A DNA stretch of 6,342 nucleotides from JAWLHA01 sp041690535 (GTDB lineage Bacteria; Pseudomonadota; Gammaproteobacteria; Thiohalomonadales; Thiohalomonadaceae): assembly GCA_041690535.1 (NCBI GenBank), contig JAWLHA010000125.1, forward strand, positions 1 to 6,342, written 5' to 3'. A program made the position numbers and the translations under genes. Below are positions 1-4,591 of this stretch, piece by piece; position 1 is the first letter of the stretch, and each line of letters begins with the position of its first letter. Under the pieces are notes generated by a model. The model made no database searches, was not told the origin of the DNA, and saw only the letters and a program-made list of their open reading frames with translations.

Positions 1-100
1 ACTCCCGACATCCATGTCGGTCGTATTCACAGCGTACCTGCTTTCAAGGACTTACATCGCTCACAGCACGGCCGTGACGTAAGTATGCGTTTACCCTGCC
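1..100 (+). repeat. Intergenic repeat, copy 1 (co-oriented with the SulP operon)
   Basis: First of four copies of a dispersed non-coding repeat. It opens with a small palindrome (ccgacat-cc-atgtcgg, 5-20), followed by the invariant core tttcaaggacttacatcg (42-59). Then comes the self-complementary cacggccgtg and the end block gtaagtatgcg. The core's acttac can pair with gtaagt, enclosing the cacggccgtg palindrome. It differs from copy 3 at roughly a dozen positions over about 100 bases. It may continue left of the window. No terminal inverted repeats or target duplications are evident, so its boundaries are approximate. Confidence 0.85.
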
Positions 101-120
101 CCTCGTCCCTCGTCCCTCGT
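100..120. repeat. Short tandem repeat, three exact copies of ccctcgt
   Basis: Three perfect head-to-tail copies of a 7-base unit directly abut the right end of intergenic repeat copy 1. They lie in the untranslated region well upstream of the SulP gene. No function is evident. Slippage could make the copy number vary between strains. Confidence 0.8.
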
Positions 121-357
121 ATCTGCCTCTCCCCTGTGGTAAGGTGCGCCCCCTCTCTTAGCTGTCTCTGATTTGCCCAGCGCCCTTTCCGATGACCACG
201 CCACCATAGCGCCCCATTTACCTCCGTGTCCTGCAGAGCGCCTCCCCAAGGCAACCCGCTGCTGCACTGTCTGCTGGTAGAACACCTTCGAAAACACTGG
301 AACAGCTCCGCTTCGCCTGCGCCATGCGAGCGGAGGCAAACACATTCTGGAAACAAC
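101..357 (+). other. Gene-free leader upstream of the SulP operon
   Basis: Together with repeat copy 1 this leaves 357 bases without a convincing gene. The reading frame of the transporter stays open back to an ATG at 226. However, the extra 44 residues are rich in Cys, Pro, His and Arg, do not resemble a SulP N-terminus, and have no ribosome binding site. I treat it as 5' untranslated and promoter region. I could not identify a convincing -35/-10 pair. The only structures seen are the tandem repeat at 100-120 and the hairpin at 306-335. Confidence 0.6.
306..335 (+). promoter_or_regulatory. Leader hairpin masking a GGAGG upstream of the SulP start
   Basis: The 7-base arms ctccgct (306-312) and agcggag (329-335) are perfectly complementary. 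The stem can be extended inward by three more pairs (314-316 with 326-328) past one bulged base. The right arm covers most of the GGAGG at 332-336, the best Shine-Dalgarno-like string near the gene. That GGAGG lies 21 bases from the ATG at 358, which is far for direct use, so a role in translation is only a possibility. Confidence 0.4.
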
Positions 358-1836
358 ATGGTTAACTCCCTGCACAAGAACTGGTTCTCCAACGTCCGTG
401 GCGACCTGCTCGCCGGTACCGTGGTCGCATTGGCCCTCATCCCCGAGGCCATCGCCTTCTCTGTCATCGCCGGGGTCGATCCCAAGGTGGGGCTCTATGC
501 CTCCTTCTGCATCGCCGTGGTGATCGCCTTCGTCGGCGGGCGCCCGGGGATGATCTCCGCCGCCACCGGCGCCATGGCGCTGTTGATGATCACCCTGGTG
601 AAGGAGCACGGCCTGCAATACCTGCTGGCGGCCACCCTGCTCACCGGCGTATTTCAGATCCTCGCCGGCTATCTGAAGCTCGGCTCGTTGATGCGCTTCG
701 TCTCCCGCTCAGTGGTCACCGGCTTCGTCAACGCCCTGGCCATTCTCATCTTCATGGCCCAGCTGCCGGAACTGACCAATGTCACCTGGCATGTCTACGC
801 CATGACCGCGGCGGGGCTGGCCATCATCTACCTCTTCCCCTACCTCACCAAGGCGGTGCCCTCGCCGCTGGTGACCATCGTCGTGCTCACCGCAGTGGCC
901 ATGGCCCTGGATCTCGACGTCCGCACGGTGGGTGACATGGGTGAGCTGCCGGACACCCTGCCGGTGTTCCTCTGGCCCGAGGTGCCCCTCACCTACGAGA
1001 CTCTGGCGATCATCTTCCCTTACTCGCTCTCACTGGCGGTGGTGGGGCTGCTGGAGTCGCTAATGACCGCCACCATCGTGGATGACCTGACCGATACCCA
1101 GAGTGACAAGAACCGCGAGTGCAAAGGCCAGGGGGTGGCCAACATCGCCTCGGGCCTCCTGGGCGGCATGGCCGGCTGCGCCATGATCGGCCAGTCGGTC
1201 ATCAACGTGAAATCCGGCGGCCGGGGCCGGCTGTCCACGCTCACCGCGGGTGTGCTCCTGCTGCTGATGGTGGTGTTCCTCGGCGATTGGGTGGGACGCA
1301 TTCCCATGGCCGCCCTGGTGGCGGTGATGATCATGGTCTCCATCGGCACCTTCAGCTGGGAGTCGCTGCGCAATCTGAAGAGCCACCCGCTCAGCACCAA
1401 CATCGTGATGCTCGCCACCGTGGCGGTGGTGGTAGCCACCCACAACCTCGCTTACGGCGTGTTCGTCGGTGTGCTGCTGGCGGCGATGTTCTTCGCCAAC
1501 AAGGTCGCCCAGTACAAGTACGTGCGCTCCACCCTGAACGCCGAGGGCACCACCCGCACCTACATGGTGGTGGGACAGGTGTTTTTCGCCTCCGCCGATA
1601 AATTCGTGGAGTTCTTCGACTTCAGGGAGGCGCTCGAGAAGGTGGTCATCGATGTATCGCAAGCCCACTTCTGGGACCTCACCGCAGTCAGTGCCCTGGA
1701 CAAGGTGGTCCTCAAGTTCCGTCGCGAGGGCACCGAGGTGGCTCTCATCGGACTCAACGAGGCGAGCGCCACTATCGTCGACCGCTTCGCTGTTCACGAC
1801 AAGCCGGATGCGGTAGAAAAGCTGATGGCCCACTGA
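358..1836 (+). CDS. SulP/SLC26 family inorganic anion transporter with STAS domain
   Basis: This encodes an integral inner-membrane transporter of 492 residues. The hydrophobic domain spans about residues 10-380 and begins with the SulP signature (IPEAIAFSVIAG around 28-39, then VGLYASF at 44-50). The segment GLLESLMTATIVDDLTD (from 230) matches the family's substrate/ion-site helix. E233 and T237 have the spacing I recall for the Na+-binding Asp and Thr of BicA. A C-terminal STAS domain (about 395-490) contains VVIDVSQAHFWDLTAVSALD (429-448). The length fits the short bacterial SulP branch, such as Bacillus YbaR/YvdB. Family substrates include sulfate and bicarbonate, and the sequence does not decide between them. 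I chose ATG 358 because the homology starts there; an upstream in-frame ATG at 226 adds an unlikely extension. The ribosome site is weak (ctggaa just upstream, or the distant GGAGG). A stress-protein gene follows after 16 bases, indicating one operon. Confidence 0.93.
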   Translation: MVNSLHKNWFSNVRGDLLAGTVVALALIPEAIAFSVIAGVDPKVGLYASFCIAVVIAFVGGRPGMISAATGAMALLMITLVKEHGLQYLLAATLLTGVFQILAGYLKLGSLMRFVSRSVVTGFVNALAILIFMAQLPELTNVTWHVYAMTAAGLAIIYLFPYLTKAVPSPLVTIVVLTAVAMALDLDVRTVGDMGELPDTLPVFLWPEVPLTYETLAIIFPYSLSLAVVGLLESLMTATIVDDLTDTQSDKNRECKGQGVANIASGLLGGMAGCAMIGQSVINVKSGGRGRLSTLTAGVLLLLMVVFLGDWVGRIPMAALVAVMIMVSIGTFSWESLRNLKSHPLSTNIVMLATVAVVVATHNLAYGVFVGVLLAAMFFANKVAQYKYVRSTLNAEGTTRTYMVVGQVFFASADKFVEFFDFREALEKVVIDVSQAHFWDLTAVSALDKVVLKFRREGTEVALIGLNEASATIVDRFAVHDKPDAVEKLMAH

Positions 1837-1852
1837 CGGGAGAACAACAACG

Positions 1853-2695
1853 ATGAGCAATGTGATTGCATGTATCGACGGCACCGCCATCTCCGAGGCC
1901 GTCACCGATTGTGCCGCCTGGGCCAGCCTCAGTCTCGATGCCCCCCTGGTGTTTCTGCACGTGCTGGACAAGTCGGAATACCCCACCGAGAGCGACCTCA
2001 CCGGCAGCATCGGCCTGGGTAGCCGCGAGTCCCTCCTGGAGGAGCTGGCCTCCCTGGACGAGAAGCGCGGCAAGCTGGCCCTGGAGCAGGGGCGGCTGAT
2101 GCTGGAGGCGGCCCGCGAGCGGGCCATCGCCGACGGGGTGGGGGCGCCGGCCAGCCGCCAGCGCCACGGCAGCCTGGTGGAGACCCTCGCCGAGATGGAA
2201 TCCGACATCCGCCTGCTGGTGATGGGCAAACACGATGAGCACCTGGGCGTTCACGTGGGCAGCCGCCTGGAGACGGTGGTGCGCACCGTGCACCGCCCCA
2301 TCCTCATCTCCCCCCCTACCTTCCAGGCCCCCCGGCGGGTGATGCTCGCCTATGACGGCAGCGCCACCACCCGCAAGGGGATCGACATGGTGGCCGGCAG
2401 CCCCCTGTTCCGCGGCCTGCCCTGCGACGTGGTGATGGTGGGCCCCGACACCCGGGAGAACCGCGGGCAGCTGGAGTGGGCCAGGCACACCCTCGAGGCC
2501 TCCGATTTCGCTGTGCGGACGGCACTGCTCCAGGGGGAGGTGGAGCGGGTGCTGTGCGACTACCGGGCCGAGCACGGCATCGACATGGTGGTGATGGGGG
2601 CCTACGGCCACTCCGTGATCCGCCGTTTCCTGGTGGGCAGCACCACCACCGGCATGCTGCGCAACGCCACGGTCCCGGTGCTGCTGCTGCGCTGA
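1853..2695 (+). CDS. Tandem-domain universal stress protein (UspA family)
   Basis: A 280-residue soluble cytoplasmic protein made of two Usp domains, a common double-Usp length. Domain 1 (about 1-155) starts with VIACIDGT (4-11). Its nucleotide loop is degenerate: MGKHDEHLGVHVGS (124-137) has no clean G-x2-G-x9-G-S/T motif. Domain 2 (about 161-280) starts with VMLAYDGS (163-170) and keeps the full ATP-type motif G249-x2-G252-x9-G262-S263-T264, ending in the usual PVLLLR strand. So probably only the second half binds nucleotide. A good Shine-Dalgarno, GGGAGA (1838-1843), lies 9 bases before the ATG. The 16-base gap to the SulP stop implies co-transcription. SulP-UspA pairing is common in bacteria, and the Usp may modulate the transporter or respond to the same stress; that is inference. 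No clear terminator follows. Confidence 0.93.
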   Translation: MSNVIACIDGTAISEAVTDCAAWASLSLDAPLVFLHVLDKSEYPTESDLTGSIGLGSRESLLEELASLDEKRGKLALEQGRLMLEAARERAIADGVGAPASRQRHGSLVETLAEMESDIRLLVMGKHDEHLGVHVGSRLETVVRTVHRPILISPPTFQAPRRVMLAYDGSATTRKGIDMVAGSPLFRGLPCDVVMVGPDTRENRGQLEWARHTLEASDFAVRTALLQGEVERVLCDYRAEHGIDMVVMGAYGHSVIRRFLVGSTTTGMLRNATVPVLLLR

Positions 2696-2808
2696 GGCGC
2701 CAGAGCACCGAACAGAACGGAGAAGTCCCTTCGCGGGCAGGACGAATCAATCGGCGTCAAGCTGGGCGTCGGCCGCAGGGGCGCGCGTACAGGAATGGGC
2801 GATGATTG

Positions 2809-2900
2809 CTCCCTACATCCCTGTGGGTGGTCTTCACAGCCTACTTTTTTCAAGGACTTACATCGCTCACACGGCCGTGACGCAGGTATGCGCCCACCCC
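2809..2900 (+). repeat. Intergenic repeat, copy 2 (upstream of the Sel1 gene)
   Basis: Contains the exact 18-base core tttcaaggacttacatcg at 2848-2865, followed by acggccgtgacgc and ggtatgcg. It lacks the three-base cag step present in copies 1 and 3 just before the palindrome. The left hairpin is changed to cctaca/tgtggg, where the altered pair becomes a T-G wobble, so the hairpin is largely preserved. It sits 113 bases after the stress-protein stop and about 80 bases before the Sel1-repeat gene. The rest of this intergenic stretch (2696-2808) holds nothing I recognise. Confidence 0.85.
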
Positions 2901-2919
2901 GGGCGCGGACCTTGCGGGC

Positions 2920-2925
2920 TATACT
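2920..2925 (+). promoter_or_regulatory. Possible -10 box for the Sel1 gene
   Basis: TATACT is a good sigma70-type -10 match lying about 57 bases upstream of the Sel1-repeat start and 20 bases beyond repeat copy 2. No convincing -35 hexamer is found at 16-18 bases upstream, where the sequence is C-rich and belongs to the end of the repeat. This is a tentative call. Confidence 0.3.
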
Positions 2926-2981
2926 TGACTACATTTCCAGGTTAAGCTGCGGCACTTTCCCGACCCACTGAGGAGTGAGTG

Positions 2982-3419
2982 ATGAGTGGAGTGACCGACA
3001 CCGATATGGCACTGGGCAGCGGCATCGCCGCGTTCGAAGGCAAGCACTTCGCCACGGCCATGCAGCTGCTCTCCCCTTTGGCGGAGCAAGGCCATGCCGA
3101 AGCGCAGTACCGGGTGGCGATCATGCATCAAAATGGCCTCATCGGCAGCCCAAACCCCGCCGAAGCCGCCAAGTGGATGCGCGCCGCCGCCGAGCAGGAT
3201 CACCCCATGGCGCAGCATGGACTCGGTTTCATGTATCTCGAAGGCGAGTGCCTGGAAAAGGATGAGGCCGAGGCGGTCAACTGGTTCCAGAAAGCGGCCG
3301 ATCACGGGCTCGTCGGCTCCCTCACCACCCTTGGCATGCTCTATCAGGAGGGGCGTGGGGTCGAAAAGGACGAACAAAAGGCCAAGGAGCTGTACAAGAA
3401 GGCCGGCTTCGATATGTGA
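2982..3419 (+). CDS. Small Sel1-repeat (TPR-like) protein
   Basis: A 145-residue protein built almost entirely of three Sel1-like repeats, at about residues 39-70, 75-106 and 111-142. Each shows the A-x-x-x-L/V-G/A-x-M-Y/H-x-x-G pattern followed by A-x-x-W/L-x-x-x-A. Examples are HAEAQYRVAIMHQNG and GLGFMYLEG. A degenerate helical hairpin (about 14-36) caps the N-terminus. Sel1 repeats form alpha-solenoids that mediate protein-protein contacts; the partner cannot be read here. There is no signal peptide or membrane segment, so it is probably cytoplasmic, unlike many secreted Sel1 proteins. AGGAG at 2971-2975 lies 6 bases before ATG 2982. A GTG at 2979 directly before it would be only 3 bases away, so ATG is preferred. 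It stands alone, with repeat copies 2 and 3 on either side. Confidence 0.9.
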   Translation: MSGVTDTDMALGSGIAAFEGKHFATAMQLLSPLAEQGHAEAQYRVAIMHQNGLIGSPNPAEAAKWMRAAAEQDHPMAQHGLGFMYLEGECLEKDEAEAVNWFQKAADHGLVGSLTTLGMLYQEGRGVEKDEQKAKELYKKAGFDM

Positions 3420-3504
3420 GGCCCCCCGGGCAACGGCGACCAGTTCCGACTTGGTCCAGCTGCGGGCTCGAGCGGCCTTCCGTCGGGACGTTGCCCCGAT
3501 GCCC

Positions 3505-3557
3505 CCGGTAGATGCGCCTTCAGGCTGCGAGTGGGCGCCTGAAGGCGCATCTACCGG
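3505..3557. repeat. Perfect inverted repeat with 21-base arms
   Basis: The left arm 3505-3525 (starting ccggtagatgcg) is the exact reverse complement of the right arm 3537-3557, with an 11-base loop at 3526-3536. It would make a very stable hairpin on either strand. It lies 85 bases downstream of the Sel1 gene, so it could stop transcription or protect the mRNA 3' end. It has no following T tract, so it is not a canonical intrinsic terminator. It resembles REP-type intergenic palindromes of high-GC proteobacteria. Confidence 0.85.
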
Positions 3558-3707
3558 CGAGAACCCGCTGTCATCGCCGAGACCGGCGGCTCCCGCTTCA
3601 CGGGCTTCGGGACCGGTGCGCGAGTGTCCCGCGGCATGGCAGAATGCCGAAGCGGTGCGCCCGTCGAGCGCACGGGGATGGAAGATAATGTCTCCTGCAT
3701 GATCTTC

Positions 3708-3806
3708 ACTCCCGACATCCCTGTCGGTCGTATTCACACTTACCTACTTTCAAGGACTTACGTCGATCACAGCACGGCCGTGACGTTAGTGTGCGTTCGC
3801 CTTGCC
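3708..3806 (+). repeat. Intergenic repeat, copy 3 (upstream of the DUF2061 gene)
   Basis: Nearly full-length match to copy 1, including the left palindrome ccgaca-tccc-tgtcgg (3713-3728), the core tttcaaggacttac followed by gtcg (one base changed), and agcacggccgtgacg. Its end block reads gttagtgtgcg instead of gtaagtatgcg. The altered right arm no longer pairs perfectly with acttac. However, acgtc (in the changed core) now pairs exactly with gacgt, so a stem of similar size can form one register over. Confidence 0.85.
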
Positions 3807-3887
3807 AAGCACCACAACGTGATTGAGTGTAACGACTCACCCCATGTCAGCCGCGTCTCGATACTACGGGTTACGGCACCTTTGCCT

Positions 3888-4014
3888 TGGAGTGCGACGG
3901 CTTGCCGCCGCTTTGCAGGACGGGAGCTTGCTCCCGCGTCCCCGGCCAGCCCACAACACGGCGCACGGCGGCAAGCCGCCCCTCGGGAAAGCGGGGGCAA
4001 GCCCCCGCACTCCA
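3888..4014. repeat. Composite REP-like cluster of nested and serial hairpins
   Basis: The outer arms tggagtgcg (3888-3896) and cgcactcca (4006-4014) are exact reverse complements. Just inside, cggcttgccgccg (3898-3910) is the exact reverse complement of 3966-3978. Between and beside these lie two compact hairpins: cgggagc-tt-gctcccg (3921-3936 with a two-base loop) and gcgggggc-aa-gcccccgc (3991-4008). All the units share a gcttgc or gcaagc centre while the flanking stem bases differ. This is the style of REP elements known from Pseudomonas and other high-GC gammaproteobacteria. No REP-associated (RAYT/TnpA-like) transposase is in the window. Confidence 0.8.
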
Positions 4015-4132
4015 GAGCCGCCCCTGCGCCACGATAGCCACACGCCGGTCGTCGCGCGCATGTGCCTGGTGCCGAACTCCAAGAGCTAGGGCCACCATGC
4101 CGTCGATTCTAGGGTGAGTAGTTACGATTGAG

Positions 4133-4159
4133 TTTGCCTATCGAACCTTTCGATACAAT
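4133..4159 (+). promoter_or_regulatory. Likely promoter of the DUF2061 gene
   Basis: This is the only clearly AT-richer patch upstream of the gene. TACAAT at 4154-4159 is a good -10 candidate. For the -35, TTTGCC (4133-4138, 15-base spacing) is close, while the better hexamer TTGAGT (4128-4133) is 20 bases away, which is long. The predicted transcript would have a leader of about 60 bases. The -10 overlaps the inverted repeat at 4139-4155. Confidence 0.4.
4139..4155. promoter_or_regulatory. Operator-like inverted repeat over the promoter
   Basis: TATCGAA-CCT-TTCGATA has perfect 7-base arms with a 3-base centre and overlaps the first bases of the -10 candidate. The size and placement fit a dimeric repressor site, but I do not recognise the motif as belonging to a named regulator and no regulator gene is adjacent. 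Confidence 0.4.
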
Positions 4160-4227
4160 CGATTGGCCCCCGCAAACGCGAATACCTATCATTTGCATCA
4201 GAGATAAATCACCCGGGGGACACCGTT

Positions 4228-4431
4228 ATGGCCAAGACCGTCACCTTCGCTGTCATGCACTTCTCCGTCGCCTTCGGGGTGGCCTACGCCTTGACAGGTG
4301 ACATCGTGGTCGGCGGCGCGGTGGCGCTCGTCGAGCCGGCCGTCAACACGGTGGGCTACCACTTCCACGAGAAGATCTGGGCCATGTGGCGCGACTCTCC
4401 GGGGCAGGAGCATCCCACCGTCTCCCCCTGA
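4228..4431 (+). CDS. Small DUF2061 family membrane protein
   Basis: A 67-residue protein. The first 53 residues match the DUF2061 pattern as I know it: MAKTVTFAVMHFSVAF at the start, a transmembrane hairpin (about 5-23 and 25-44), then LVEPAVNTVGYHFHEKIW with the typical E-P and F-H-E-K-x-W signature at the end. The last 14 residues, rich in Pro and Ser, are a non-conserved tail. It would sit in the cytoplasmic membrane. The family's function is unknown and I do not assign one. GGGGGA (4215-4220) lies 7 bases before the ATG and makes this start secure. It is monocistronic: a long inverted repeat follows within 50 bases and the next gene is convergent. Confidence 0.85.
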   Translation: MAKTVTFAVMHFSVAFGVAYALTGDIVVGGAVALVEPAVNTVGYHFHEKIWAMWRDSPGQEHPTVSP

Positions 4432-4478
4432 TTGACACCACTGGGACCGAACAGATAAATCCGATGTGTCCTAAAGGT

Positions 4479-4549
4479 AGGGTGGATAAGCGCAGCGCAT
4501 CCACCATTCACGGCCGCGACGCGGTGGATGCGCTGCGCTTATCCACCCT
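4479..4549. repeat. Perfect inverted repeat with 27-base arms between convergent genes
   Basis: Arms 4479-4505 and 4523-4549 are exact reverse complements (left arm begins agggtggataagcgc), with a 17-base loop that itself contains cggccg. It lies 47 bases after the DUF2061 stop and 42 bases after the kinase stop on the other strand, so it could act as a bidirectional terminator or transcript-end hairpin. There is no strong T tract on either side. The gtggataagcgcagcgcatccac type of palindrome recurs between genes in many proteobacteria, so this is probably a genomic repeat put to this use. Confidence 0.8.
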
Positions 4550-4591
4550 CTCCGGGTTCAAACCGTCCGGAACGATGAAGGCGCGAGCCGA

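Larger units (their letters stand above)
3420..4227. other. 808-base gene-free stretch rich in palindromic repeats
   Basis: No open frame here has both a plausible ribosome site and recognisable protein sequence. The longer frames run through palindromes or overlap repeats, giving Arg/Pro/Ala-rich translations. The stretch holds a 21-base-arm inverted repeat (3505-3557), a small hairpin cggcat/atgccg (3632-3649), and intergenic repeat copy 3 (3708-3806). It also holds a composite cluster of hairpins (3888-4014) and the promoter region of the next gene (about 4128-4160). The parts at 3420-3500, 3560-3630 and 3810-3885 show nothing I recognise. Confidence 0.7.

Noticed and set aside
1..100. Repeat as a classical MITE with terminal inverted repeats
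   Set aside because: The two ends of the copies are not reverse complements of each other and no target-site duplication is visible. A REP-like or other non-autonomous origin remains possible.
226..357. Upstream in-frame extension of the SulP protein from ATG 226
   Set aside because: The extra 44 residues do not look like a SulP N-terminus, lack a ribosome site, and would translate through the leader hairpin. Family similarity begins at the ATG at 358.
1060..2229. Long minus-strand open frame of 389 codons antisense to the SulP and Usp genes
   Set aside because: Its translation is low-complexity, rich in His, Arg, Gly and Ser, and it spans two well-recognised genes on the other strand. It is a shadow frame caused by high GC content.
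1772..2611. Minus-strand open frame of 279 codons antisense to the Usp gene
   Set aside because: His/Gly/Ala-rich translation without domain resemblance, fully mirrored by the Usp coding frame.
2707..2716. Shared ten-base string accgaacaga just downstream of both the Usp gene (2707-2716) and the DUF2061 gene (4446-4455)
   Set aside because: Ten bases with no flanking similarity can match by chance in 6 kb, and there is no palindrome or T tract to suggest a terminator.
3708..3806. Repeat copies as integron attC sites or gene-cassette boundaries
   Set aside because: The cassette-like spacing is suggestive, but the required GTTRRRY / RYYYAAC core sites are not present and no integrase is seen.
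3624..4037. 137-codon plus-strand open frame across repeat copy 3 and the hairpin cluster
   Set aside because: It runs through two non-coding repeat elements, has no ribosome site, and its translation is Arg/Pro/Ala-rich in the palindromes.
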